From the NCBI GenBank assembly GCA_947497265.1, contig CANMFP010000001.1:124001-188000 (forward strand): a stretch of DNA of 64,000 nt. The letters are read 5' to 3'. Position numbers and translations under genes: made by a program. This document shows, in pieces, positions 44,447-55,100 of the stretch. The notes below the pieces were generated by a model that saw only the letters and a list, made by a program, of their open reading frames with translations, was not told the origin of the DNA and made no database searches. How positions within the stretch are numbered: position 1 is the first letter of the stretch; every line of letters starts with the position of its first letter. Source of the DNA: an uncultured Isoptericola sp. (lineage in GTDB: Bacteria; Actinomycetota; Actinomycetes; Actinomycetales; Cellulomonadaceae).

Positions 44447-46837
44447 TTAGCTCCTACGCCAGCGCCTGCGCGCACGGACCGAGCGCAGGGACAACGCTGC
44501 CCGGAGCCGCTGGCCGCGCGGTACGCCCGCCCGCATGCCGCCCACGAGCTCGTCGATCTCCTGCCAGTAGCCCTCGGCCTCCTCGGCGCTGGACCGTCCC
44601 GCCCCGAAGACGCTCGCGTCCGCGCGGTGTGCGACAGCGAGCGTACCGGGTGCCTGGCGTTCGCCGGCGATGAGGTGGGCGCTCTCCCGCCGCGTGGCCG
44701 AGGCCGGCACGGTGCTGCCCAGGTCGGTGGCGACGTCGACGACCTCGTGCCAGCCACCGCTGAACCGCTCGACCGGCTCCTCGGCGAGGCGCCGGCGGTT
44801 CCGCCGTCGAGCCTTGTAGGCCAGGATCGCCACGACGGGTCCTGCCACGAGCAGCAGCGGGATGCCGATGGCGGCCACGATCAGCGCGAAGCGGCCCCAG
44901 TCGAAGGTCTCGTTCTCCGCCTCCTCCTCCTCGTCGTCCTCGACGTTGCCCGCCTTGGCCTGGTCCGGCTCCTCCGGAGGCTCCGGCTCCTGCAGCACAG
45001 GCGGCTTGGGCACCTCCTCCGACTGCGGCTCGGGCTGGATCTGCGGCTTCTGCTCGGGGACCGCCTCGACCGGCACCCAGCCGTGCTCCTCGAACGGCAC
45101 CTCGATCCACGCGCGCACGTCGCTGCCGACCACCGTCCAGGGCTCACCGGGGGTGTAGGCGCTGTCCTCCTCCGGTGCGAAGCCCATGACGACGCGCGCC
45201 GGGATGCCGGACTGGCGGGCCATGAGAGCCAGTGCCACGGCGAACTGCTCGTCGTCGCCGACCATCTTCTCCTGCTGGACGAGGGTGTCGATCCGCTCGG
45301 CCGAGTGCCCGGGGCGCGACGGCGGCTCGCCCTCGAGCCCGCTGGACAGGACTCCCGATGCGGCGAGCGCGTCGCGCAGGAGGAACAGCTTGGTGGCCGG
45401 GTCGATCTCCTCGCCGGTGAACTGCGCCGACTTGGCGGGCAGGCCGGGCGGCACGGCGGTGTCCGGGACGTCGGGCAGGTCGACGTCCATCACGGTGCTC
45501 TGCTGGAGCTCTTCCTCGCTCGGCAGGTCGCTCACGAGGGCGCTCAGCGTGTAGGTGTCCCCGGGCCGCACGCCGTGCGTCGTGATCGCCGTGCGGGTCG
45601 CCGAGTTGTAGTAGGTGCTGCCGTCCTGCGCCGCGGCGTCCGGGCCGGTCCACCGCACGCCCGTCAACGCGCCGACCTCCGGCACCCAGACGCCCGAGTA
45701 GCCGGTGACCTCGACCTCCACCTCGACGGCCTCGCCGGTGGCAGCGGTCGCGATGCTCTCCCCCACGCGACTGTAGACGCCGGTGTCGCCGCCCTCGCCG
45801 GAGGCGTCGTAGACCACGCCGTCGTACCGGTCGAGCGTCGCCAGGCGGACCCGCCCGCCCTCCGGCAGGTCGCTGATGGTGAAGAGCTCGTCCGTGCGCT
45901 GCTCCTTGGCGTAGTTGCGGAACGCGACGAGCGGGCTCGCGTACTGGTGCAGGTCCAGCGGCGGCACGATGGTCTCGCGCAGCACGGTGCGCGGCGAGTC
46001 CGGCATGATCGCCGGCGCGACGAAGGCCGCGGTGACGGCGGCGACGCCCAGGATCGCGGCGCCCGTGCGGACGCGGTACCAGCGCAGGCGACGGATCGCC
46101 GCGCTGCTCGACTCGGTGGCGATCGAGTGCGTCCCGACGCGTGCCTCCATGGCCCGCACCCCGCCCCAGAGCAGTCCCACCAGGGCGATCACCGCCCCCT
46201 GGACCACGGGCAGCGCCTCGTCGAGGGTCCCGAGCAGGATCACGCCGACGAAGCCGACGGTGACCGGGGCGAGCGCCCACACCGCGTGCCGGGCCCGCCA
46301 GGCGATCGTGCCCGCGACCAGCGAGACGATCAGCATCAGCAGATACGGGACGACCGCCAGGTCCGGGAAGGAGCTGAGCGGCGGTGCCGTCGTGACGAAC
46401 CGCTTCCAGCCCTCCACCGCGCCGAGCAGCAGGTCGCGCAGCGTCGTCAGACCCGGCACCACACCACCGATCGCGGTGTGCGGGAGGGCGAAGACACCGC
46501 CGAGCAGCAGGTAGCCCAGCATCGCCAGCGCCGTCACCGTCACCGCGGAGAATCGGCGCCACGCACCGATCCAGGCCACGGCCAGACCGACGACGACACC
46601 GCCCGCCGCGGGCAGCACGTATCCGGCCGAGCCCCAGACGGGGCCGAAGCCGACGACGACCGCACCGAGCATCACCAGCAGCGCCGACAGGTCGACCAGG
46701 CCGGGCACCGTGGTCGCCCGCGGGACCGCGTCCCGGTGCCGCCGGGTCGTGCCGCGCCCGGTCCCGGTGCGGAACTCCTCCCGCGCGCTCGTGTCCTGGG
46801 GGGCGAACTCGCCACCCCGCGTGGTCTCGTGGGTCAT
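44447..46837 (-). CDS. TgpA-like transglutaminase-fold membrane protein lacking the catalytic residues
   Basis: A 796-residue membrane protein of the DUF3488/transglutaminase type. Six or seven N-terminal helices (~48-300), an extracellular domain with the transglutaminase-like core at ~500-600 (ARQSGIPARVVMGFAP), then a C-terminal helix (FALIVAAIGIPLLLVAGPVVAIL) after an acidic DDEEEEAENE segment. In active members the core reads G-x-C-E-x-F and later H-A-W-x-E; here these are GDDEQFA (Asp at residue 529) and VRAWIEV (Arg at ~575), and the third site is Glu. It is therefore probably a pseudo-enzyme. Matches tgm of the PFNA cluster. Confidence 0.88.
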   Translation of the reverse strand: MTHETTRGGEFAPQDTSAREEFRTGTGRGTTRRHRDAVPRATTVPGLVDLSALLVMLGAVVVGFGPVWGSAGYVLPAAGGVVVGLAVAWIGAWRRFSAVTVTALAMLGYLLLGGVFALPHTAIGGVVPGLTTLRDLLLGAVEGWKRFVTTAPPLSSFPDLAVVPYLLMLIVSLVAGTIAWRARHAVWALAPVTVGFVGVILLGTLDEALPVVQGAVIALVGLLWGGVRAMEARVGTHSIATESSSAAIRRLRWYRVRTGAAILGVAAVTAAFVAPAIMPDSPRTVLRETIVPPLDLHQYASPLVAFRNYAKEQRTDELFTISDLPEGGRVRLATLDRYDGVVYDASGEGGDTGVYSRVGESIATAATGEAVEVEVEVTGYSGVWVPEVGALTGVRWTGPDAAAQDGSTYYNSATRTAITTHGVRPGDTYTLSALVSDLPSEEELQQSTVMDVDLPDVPDTAVPPGLPAKSAQFTGEEIDPATKLFLLRDALAASGVLSSGLEGEPPSRPGHSAERIDTLVQQEKMVGDDEQFAVALALMARQSGIPARVVMGFAPEEDSAYTPGEPWTVVGSDVRAWIEVPFEEHGWVPVEAVPEQKPQIQPEPQSEEVPKPPVLQEPEPPEEPDQAKAGNVEDDEEEEAENETFDWGRFALIVAAIGIPLLLVAGPVVAILAYKARRRNRRRLAEEPVERFSGGWHEVVDVATDLGSTVPASATRRESAHLIAGERQAPGTLAVAHRADASVFGAGRSSAEEAEGYWQEIDELVGGMRAGVPRGQRLRAALSLRSVRARRRWRRS

Positions 46838-48120
46838 GCCTCGCTCATCTTCTTCAGGGCGAGCGGCAGGTCGCCGAGCCGACCGAGGGCCAGCACGCCG
46901 ACCTCGCCGATCGAGTGGCGGGACAGGCTGACGCCCGGCACGCACTGGATCGCCATCACCGTCACACCGACGGGCAGCCGCGCGGACGCGACCCGCAGCT
47001 CGGTCGGCGTGACCTTGCTGCCGACGACGAACGCGATCACCGACGCGCTCGCGGAGCTCGACCCGACACCCCGGGCGAGGTCCACCAGCTTGCTGTGGGA
47101 GTGGACGGGTTCGACCCGGGACAGGTCGTCGAGGAGCCGCGTGTGGTGGTCGCCGCGGAGGCTGCCCGTGTGCACGAGCACCGTCACCCCCCGGTCCTCC
47201 TTGATGGCCTGCAGGCCGAGCGACCCGCACACGGAGACCGCGAGCTCGAACTCCTCGTCGTCGGCGTAGTCCTGCGCGCGCGTGGAGAGCAGCACGGCCA
47301 GGTGGGAACGCCGCGTCTCCTCGAACTGGCGGACCATGAGCGTGCCCGTGCGTGCCGTCGTCTTCCAGTGGATGTGGCGCAGGTCGTCGCCCGGCGCGTA
47401 CTCGCGCAGCGCGTGGAACGAGATGTCCGAGTCGGTGAGGTCGGTGGTCGCACGCCCCTCGAGGTCGCGGAGCAGACCGGTCGAGGAGCTCGCGAGGTTC
47501 TTCACCGCCGGGTGCACGTACAGCTCCTGGGAGTCCGTCCAGGTGACCTCACGGCGCAGGAGCCCGAGCGGGTCGGCGCGCACGGACTTCACGGGACCGA
47601 CCGTGATGACGCTGCGGCGCCGGGTCGGGACGCGGAAGATCTCCTCGTGGGTGCCGCCGCCTCGCATGCGGGGCACGGGGAAGGCTGCGGTGCCGCGGCC
47701 GACCGGCAGCTCCATCACCGACGGCAGCAGGGGCCGGGACGCGGCGTTGCGGACGTCGAGGCGGCCGACGGCAGGGTCTCCGACGGTCACCCGCGACTGC
47801 GTCAGGGTCAGGGTGACGTCGTACCGCAGCCGGCCCAGCACGAACACGATCGCCGCCACGAGGGCGACCGTGAGCACGATCGCCACCACCAGCACCTCGA
47901 GCCAGCCGAGCACGAGGCCGGTGACCCAGGCCCCCGCCGCGACGACCAGCGCCGCGATCCCGAAGCTGCTGAACGCGCCCGTCACGGGGGCGCACACCGT
48001 GACCAGCGTGGACCACGCGCCGCGCAGCGACGCGACGGCCGTCACCCACCAGGCTCCGGTGCGCAGTCTCGACGCCGCGATTCGTGAGGGTCGCGCTCGC
48101 CCTGTGCTCGGGGCCGTCAT
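46834..48120 (-). CDS. DUF58 domain-containing protein
   Basis: A 428-residue protein with two N-terminal hydrophobic segments (~45-95), a beta-rich middle (RRSVITVGPVKSVRADPLGLLRRE) and the DUF58 signature SDISFHALREYAPGDDLRHIHWKTTARTGTLMVRQFEE, which resembles a von Willebrand A-type fold. DUF58 proteins almost always accompany MoxR ATPases, as here. It is coupled to MoxR and to the transglutaminase-like gene by 4-bp overlaps. A metal-dependent assembly or chaperone role is inferred from the family. Confidence 0.93.
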   Translation of the reverse strand: MTAPSTGRARPSRIAASRLRTGAWWVTAVASLRGAWSTLVTVCAPVTGAFSSFGIAALVVAAGAWVTGLVLGWLEVLVVAIVLTVALVAAIVFVLGRLRYDVTLTLTQSRVTVGDPAVGRLDVRNAASRPLLPSVMELPVGRGTAAFPVPRMRGGGTHEEIFRVPTRRRSVITVGPVKSVRADPLGLLRREVTWTDSQELYVHPAVKNLASSSTGLLRDLEGRATTDLTDSDISFHALREYAPGDDLRHIHWKTTARTGTLMVRQFEETRRSHLAVLLSTRAQDYADDEEFELAVSVCGSLGLQAIKEDRGVTVLVHTGSLRGDHHTRLLDDLSRVEPVHSHSKLVDLARGVGSSSASASVIAFVVGSKVTPTELRVASARLPVGVTVMAIQCVPGVSLSRHSIGEVGVLALGRLGDLPLALKKMSEA

Positions 48121-49091
48121 ACGCCGGCGCGCTCCTGCGGTGCCGCCACGTCCGCCATGATGCGGGCCAGGACGATGTCTGCGCGGGCACCCGTGAACTC
48201 CGCCTCGGCGTCGAGCACGAACCGGTGCGCCCACACGGGCTGCGCGAGCTGCTTGACGTCGTCGGGCAGCACGTAGTTGCGGCCGTGCGCCGCAGCCCAG
48301 ACCTTGCAGCAGCGCACCAGGGCCAGGGCTCCACGGACCGAGACACCGATCCGCGCCTCGGGGGCGTTGCGGGTCTCCTCCGCCAGGCGGCTGATGTACT
48401 CCAGGACCGCCTGGTCGGTGTGGACCGTGGCGGCGAGGTCGGCCATGTCAGCGACCGCCTTGGTCGTGATGATCGGCTGCAGGGCCGCGCTGCGGTCACG
48501 CGTCGCCGCTCCGGACAGGATCTCCACCGTGGAGGCGTGGTCCGGGTAGCCGACCGACGTCTTCATGAGGAACCGGTCGAGCTGCGCCTCGGGCAGCCGG
48601 TACGTACCGGCCTGCTCGATCGGGTTCTGCGTGGCGATCACCATGAACGGGCGGCCGACGTCGTGGGCGGCGCCGTCGACCGTGACGCGACCCTCCTCCA
48701 TGACCTCCAGAAGCGCCGACTGCGTCTTCGGCGAGGCACGGTTGATCTCGTCCGCGAGGACGATGGACGCGAAGATCGGGCCGGGCCGGAAGTCGAACGT
48801 GCCCGTCTTCTGGTCGTAGATCATCACGCCGGTCACGTCGGAGGGCAGCAGATCCGGGGTGAACTGGATGCGGTTCTGCGTGCCCTGGACCGAGGCGGCG
48901 ATGGCACGGGCCATCGCCGTCTTGCCCGTCCCCGGCGCGTCCTCGAGGAGCAGGTGGCCCTCGGCCAGCATGCAGGTGAGGGCCAGGCGCACCACGGGCG
49001 CCTTGCCCAGCACGGCCAGGCCGACGTTGCCGCTGAGGCGGTCGAACGTCTGGGCGAACCAGGCCGCCTGCTCGGGAGTCATCGTGCTCAT
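48117..49091 (-). CDS. MoxR-family AAA+ ATPase
   Basis: A 324-residue AAA+ chaperone-like ATPase. Walker A EDAPGTGKTAMA, Walker B VLADEINRASPKTQSALLEVMEE, sensor 1 VIATQNPIE and sensor 2 GVSVRGALALVRC are present. MoxR ATPases act with DUF58/VWA partners in maturation of envelope or metal-dependent complexes. It lies 25 bp after the giant FN3 gene and overlaps DUF58 by 4 bp. Equivalent of aaa-atp in the PFNA cluster. Confidence 0.95.
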   Translation of the reverse strand: MSTMTPEQAAWFAQTFDRLSGNVGLAVLGKAPVVRLALTCMLAEGHLLLEDAPGTGKTAMARAIAASVQGTQNRIQFTPDLLPSDVTGVMIYDQKTGTFDFRPGPIFASIVLADEINRASPKTQSALLEVMEEGRVTVDGAAHDVGRPFMVIATQNPIEQAGTYRLPEAQLDRFLMKTSVGYPDHASTVEILSGAATRDRSAALQPIITTKAVADMADLAATVHTDQAVLEYISRLAEETRNAPEARIGVSVRGALALVRCCKVWAAAHGRNYVLPDDVKQLAQPVWAHRFVLDAEAEFTGARADIVLARIMADVAAPQERAGV

Positions 49092-49116
49092 GCGTAGTTC
49101 CTCTTCCGTGACATGC

Positions 49117-52100
49117 CTAGTTGGTCCGCCAGAACGTCTTCTCGTAGTGCTTGCCGTTGATCACGACCCACACGTTGTGCCCGCGGTACTGCGGCGCGGC
49201 CGCGCCGATGTAGCAGAACAGCTCGAACGTGCCGTTCGCCGGGACGTTGACCGAGTAGGACGACGTCCCGTAGAGCTTGTGGGCACCGCCGTCGTCCGTC
49301 CAGCACTCCACCGACTGCCGGCCGGTGTCCTGGAAGTCGTGGGTGGTGACCCGGAACTTCGCACACGTACCGTCGGAGCAGTTGGTGTTGTTGACCGACG
49401 CACCGCGCGAGACGACGGCGCGGGGGTTCGGTGGTGCGTCAGTGGTGTAGCTGGCGCTCCCCCACGCCCCGCACCCGGCCTCGTTGCAGGCCCTGGCACG
49501 CAGCGTGTATGTCGTGCTGAACGCCTTGGGCGTGTCCTTCGTGAAGGACCAGCTCGTCGCCCTGCCGCTGCCCGACGCACCGCGGGTGTACTCCCACTCG
49601 ATGCGCTGGATCGTCCGGCCACCGTTGCTGCTCGGCGCCGAGACGTGGAACCGGCCCTGGTTGTCGGCGAGCTTGCTCGTCGAGATCCCCGGGCTGCCGG
49701 GCGTCGTGTAGGGCGTCACCGAGCCGGAGGCCGTCGACCAGGCCGAGCAGGCGTACTGGTTGCACGCCTGCACCTGGAACGTGTACGCGGTGCCGTTGCT
49801 CAGGCCGGTGAACGCATGGCTGGTCGAGTTCCCGGCGTTCTGCACCGCGCCGCCGCTGGCACGCACCCGGTAGTACGGGCCGGGGCCACGGAAGTCCGCC
49901 GACGCGGACCAGCTCACGTTCGCGCGGCCGCTGGTGTTGCTGCCCAGGCTCGCCGAGACGTTCGAGGGCACCACCGGCGTGCCGTACGGCACCACCGCGT
50001 TCGAGGCCGCGCTCTTCTCCGACGTGCCGGCCTTGTTCTCGGCCGACACGACGAAGGTGTAGGAGGACGTCGGCTTGAGGTTCTGGATCGTCTGCGAGGT
50101 CGTGGTGCCCGCCACCTCGATGGTGCGTGCCGTCGAGCCGTTCTCGATGACGTCGAGTTCGTACGACTTGATGGCGTCACCGTTGGTGTTCGGCTGGTCC
50201 CAGCTCACCGTCGTCTGACCGCCCACAGCGGTGTCCACGCGGGTCGCGGTAGGTGCCCCGGGCTTGAAGGGCGGGCCCGCCGGGGTCTCCGCCGCCGACA
50301 TCTCCGACCAGTCGGAAGGGTCCGGGGCAGCGTTGATCGCCTGCACCCGCACCGTGTAGGCCGTGCCGTTGGTCAGCCCGTCCCACTCGACGGTGGTGGC
50401 CGTGAGGCACGACTTCTGGATCCGCCCGTCGGTGGGTGCCGGGCTGATCTCCAGGTTGACGCACTCGATCGGCGACCGGTCGGTGTACGTGCGGTTCTTC
50501 CACGTGACCGTCAGGGACCCGTCGCCGAACTCCAGGCTCGGCGGCTCCGGCTGGTCCGGCTTCTCGTCCGGCCGAGCCTCCGCCGAGGCCGGCGACTCCT
50601 CCGACTCGCCCACCTCGTTGGTGGCGGCCACGGTGAACGTGTACGTCACGTTGTTCGCCAGGCCGCCGAACGTGCAGGTCGTCGTCGTGCACTCGGTCGA
50701 CTGACCGTCGTTGGTGCGCAGGGTGTAGCCGGTGATCTCCGCACCGTTGTTGTTCGGCTGCTCCCAGCTCAGCACCACCGTCTCGGAGCGCACCTCCTCG
50801 ACCACCGGGGCGCGGGGTGCCTCGGGCCGGCCGAGGACGGTGACCGTCAACGTCCCGTCGACCTGCCGGTCCGGGTCCTCGGTGACGTCCTGCACCGTGT
50901 AGCGCACGGTAAGCACGCCGTGGAAGTTCTCGCCGGGGGTCACGACGACCGCGGAGTCGTCGAACGACACCTCGCCGTCCCCCGTCTCGCCGTAGGCACC
51001 GACGATGGTCAGCGCCTCCTCGGGGAACGGGTTCGTGTCGTTGTCGAGCACCGGGACGCGGACCTGGACACCCTGGTGGGCGTCCGGGACCTCGTCCGGC
51101 GACGTCTGGGCGAGCGGTCTCGTGGAGCCCACGACGGTCACGGCGAGATCCCCGCTCACGGGCGGGTTCTTCCCGTCGGAGACGGTGAACGACAGGCTCG
51201 TCGACGTGCCCTTCGGCACGGACGGCTCGACCTGCGCCGTGACGGTCCCACCGGTGACGGCGGTGGTGATCCCGTCACCGCCGGACACCTCGAAGGTGAG
51301 GGCGTCGCCGTCCGGGTCCTCCACGTACCGGGCCAGGTCGACCGTCGCGTCCTCACCGGCTGCGACCTCGAGCGCCGGTGAGCCGACGATCTCCGGCGGG
51401 AGGTTCTCGGACGGGACGACGTCGATGGGCAGGGTGAGGACCGCCGTCAGTCCGTCCGCGTCGTCCGGCCCGTCGCCGTCCGTCACCTCGAAGCTGACCG
51501 ACGCCGCCCCGGCGTAGTCCTCGGCCGAGGTGTAGACGAACGTGTCGGCGTCCTCGACCGAGACGGTCCCCTGGGCCGTCTGGACCGACTTCTCCTCCGT
51601 GATGCGGGGCTCACGGCCGTCACGCACCACCACGTACTCCGCGAGATCGATCGTCAGCGGCTCACCGCTGGTCGTCTGCACCGGGTCCATGCCCGGCTGG
51701 AGGTACGGCCGCGCCTGGTCGCCGGGCACCCGCACGAAGGCCTTGGCCTGCAGCCCGTCGATGTCGGTGACCGTGTAGGTGATGACGCGAGCGTCCGCGG
51801 CGAGCGCCACGGAGATCTGTCCGTCCTCCGTGACCTCGACCCCCTCGAGTCCTTCGTCCACCGTCACCGTGAGGTCGGCACCGACGCCGTCCGGGTCGAC
51901 GTCGTTGGCCAGCACGTCGACGGTGACCGACGCGGAGCCCTGCACCTGGTCCGCGGTCACGACGTCGTCGGCCGCGACCGGACGCAGCAGGGGTGCTTCG
52001 TCGTCGACGACCAGGCTGATCGCGCCGGTGGCCCGCGCCTTGAAGTCGTCCTGGACCGTGTAATAGAAGGAATAGGTCCCCTCGGCGTCGGGTGCGGACA

Positions 52101-55100
52101 GGACGACGTCCTCGTCCACCGCCTCCGGCTCGATCCCGTCGGGCATCCCCTCGAAGCCGTCCACGACCAAGCCGATCTCGTCGCCGTCGGGGTCGGAGTC
52201 GTTCTGGAGCGCGCGCACCGCCACGGTCCGTCCAGGCCGCACGGTGGTCTCGTCGTCCACCACCTGCGGCGACTGGTTGGTCGACGGCGGGGCGGACACA
52301 CCGATGCGGATCGCCCCTTGCCCGACGGCGCCACGGGTGTCCGTGACCTCGTAGGTCATCGTGTCGAACCCGGTCGCGCCCTTGGCCGCCTGGTAGTCGA
52401 TGTAGCCGTCCACGATCGCGGCCGTGCCCTTGCCGGGCGCCTTCGAGATCGAGCTCAGGACGACGTGGTCACCGTCCGGGTCGGTCCCGTCGAGCGGCAG
52501 CGCGATGCGGACCGTCCGGCCGCTGAGCACCCGGGCCTCGGTGTCCGGGACCTGCGGCGCCGCGTTGTCCTCGTCGCCCTGGATGGTGACGGTCACCTGG
52601 GCGGAGTCCTTCTGGTCGTTGCTGTCGACCACCTCGTACACGAGGTGGGCCGTGCCCGCTTCGGAGCCGGCGCGGAACCGCACCGTGTCCTCGGAGACGA
52701 AGGCCTCGCCGAGGGCGGCGTCCGGCTCCTCCTGGAGCTCGTCGTTGAGCACGAGGTCGAGCCCGTCGGGGTGGCTGTCGTTCTCCAGGACGGGGATCGT
52801 CACCACGTCGCCGGTGTGGACGAGCACCTCGTCCGGTGCGGCCTCCGGCGGACGCAGCACGTCCGGCGCGGGGATCGGGACCACGCGCACCTCCCCCGTC
52901 GTGGAGCCCGAGGCGTTCGCCACCGTGTACTCGAACGTAACCGGCTCGTCGAGCCGCTTGGTCTCGGTCACCTTGAGCACGTGGTGGTTGAGCACGCTGA
53001 CGTCGACCGGGGCGTCGTCGGGGACCTCCACGGAGGGGACGACGAGCACGCCGCCGGCCGGGTCGGTGTCGTTCGCCAGCACGTCGAGCAGCGCGCTGCC
53101 GTTGGTGGGCAGCAGCACCTGGTCGGACACCGCGACCGGTGCCGAGTCCGTGTCCGGCGGGGCGATGACGTCCACCCGCACCAGACCGATGGTCGAGTTC
53201 GGGCCGTCGCTGATCTGGTAGGTGACGTCGTAGGAGCCCGGCTCGTCACCCTGCGCGGTGAAGGTGCCGGCCGCGAGGTTCTGCGTGATCGCGACGCCGT
53301 CCTTCTCGGCGACGTGGACCAGGCGCACCGAGTCGCCGTTCGGGTCGTGATCGTTCGTCAAGGGCGAGACCGTGACCGGCTGTCCGGACAGCACCGTGAC
53401 GTGGTCCTGCACGGCGATGGGCGGCACGTTGGTGGCGACGACGTCGACCAGGAGACGGCCCTCGAACGGGCGTCCGGCCGAGTCGGAGACGGTCACGTCG
53501 ACGATCTTGCGGCCGGTGGCGCCACCGCCGTCGCGGAACTCGACGGTGCCGTCCGGGCGGAACCGGATGTCGTCGTTCGGGTCGGCCGTTCCGGCGTGCG
53601 ACAGGAAGAGGTCGTCCCCGTCCGGGTCCTCGAAGTACGGCAGGATCTTGATCGTGCCGGTACCGCTCTGGCCTACCTGCAGCACGGGCTCACCGGTCTG
53701 CACCGGTGCCTCGTTCTCGGACGTCGGGACCACCCGCACGGTGACGGACGCCGTGTCCGTGCCCTTCGGGCGGCCGTCGTCGACCTGGTAGGTGAACTTG
53801 ACCTTCCCGGTCGCGTCCGCGGGCACGTCCACCTGGAGCGCGGCACCGTCGAGGACCTGGTCGACGGTCAGGTCGCCCTCGGGGGGCGAGTCGACCGACA
53901 CCGTCATCACGTCGCCGTCCGGGTCGACGTCGTTGCGCAGCACGTCGAGCACGGTCGTGCGCCCCGGTCGGACGCCGAACGAGTCGTCGGCCGCGATGGG
54001 CGGCTTGTTCTTCGCCTCGCGGTCCGCGACGAACTGGTCCACCTGCTCGGGGATCGTCTCCTCGGACTCGGCCTCCTCGCCCTCGGCGTCCTCCGGGATG
54101 GTGAGCTCCCAGTCGTCGACCTTCTGGAAGTCCTCGGCCGCCATCCACACCGTGCCGTTGACCATGTCGTTCAGCACGATGACGTCCCGGTTCACCCGAT
54201 AGGCGAGCGCGGTGGTGTCGTCGATGCCCTCGAGCACCATGTCCTCGTCGTGGTCGACTCCCGGGCAGTCACGGATCACCTGGCCCGAGATCGACCACGC
54301 GCCATAGGTGCAGCCACCGAGCTGGACCGGGCGGGCCGGCGTGCCGTTGGCCGACCGGGTGGTGGCGTCACCGCCGTCGAGCGGCTGGTAGACGAGGCCC
54401 CTCGAGGTGGCCAGCACCACGACGTCGGCGTCGGCCGATCCCTGCTGGAGCTGCGCCTCGGCGCCCCCGTCGACCTCGACCGTGTCCCCGCCGGGCAGCA
54501 CGAGGTGGCCGGTGGACCGGTCGAGCACCACGACGTCGTCGCCGACCGTGGTGAGCTGGACCTCTGCCTCGCCGTGGACCGGCAGCCGATCCTCGCTGTG
54601 ACCGGCCGCGGTGCCCTGGGCGGCGGTCTCGATCGTGTACAGGGCGCTGTCGGAGGGGACGGCGACGAACACCGTGCCGTCCTCGGCCACGGTCGCTGCG
54701 CCGCCCGTGCCGACCTCGAGGTCCGGGTCGAGCTCGTTCTCGTCGAACCCGACGCTGCCGTCGAACGGGAGCACCCAGACCCGTCCGTGCTCGGCGTCGT
54801 GGACCACCGTCGTCGAGCCGCCGGTGACGACCTCGGCACCGGCAGGGAACTTCATCGTCCCGCGCAGTGCGAGCTGTGCCGGGTCCACCGGGCTCGCGGA
54901 CGAGTCCCCGTCGCTCTCCAGGAGCACCCGCTGCGCGTTCTGCTGCACGTCGAAGCTGACGGAGTTCGCGAGCAGTGTGCCGTCGAGCGCCTGCGCCTCG
55001 TGGTTGAAGCGGCCGAGCGTCCCCGTGGAGGTCTGCGTGACCCAGACGCCGGAGTCGTTCAGGTCGATGTCCGCCGTCGCCTCACCCTCGTACCAGAGCG

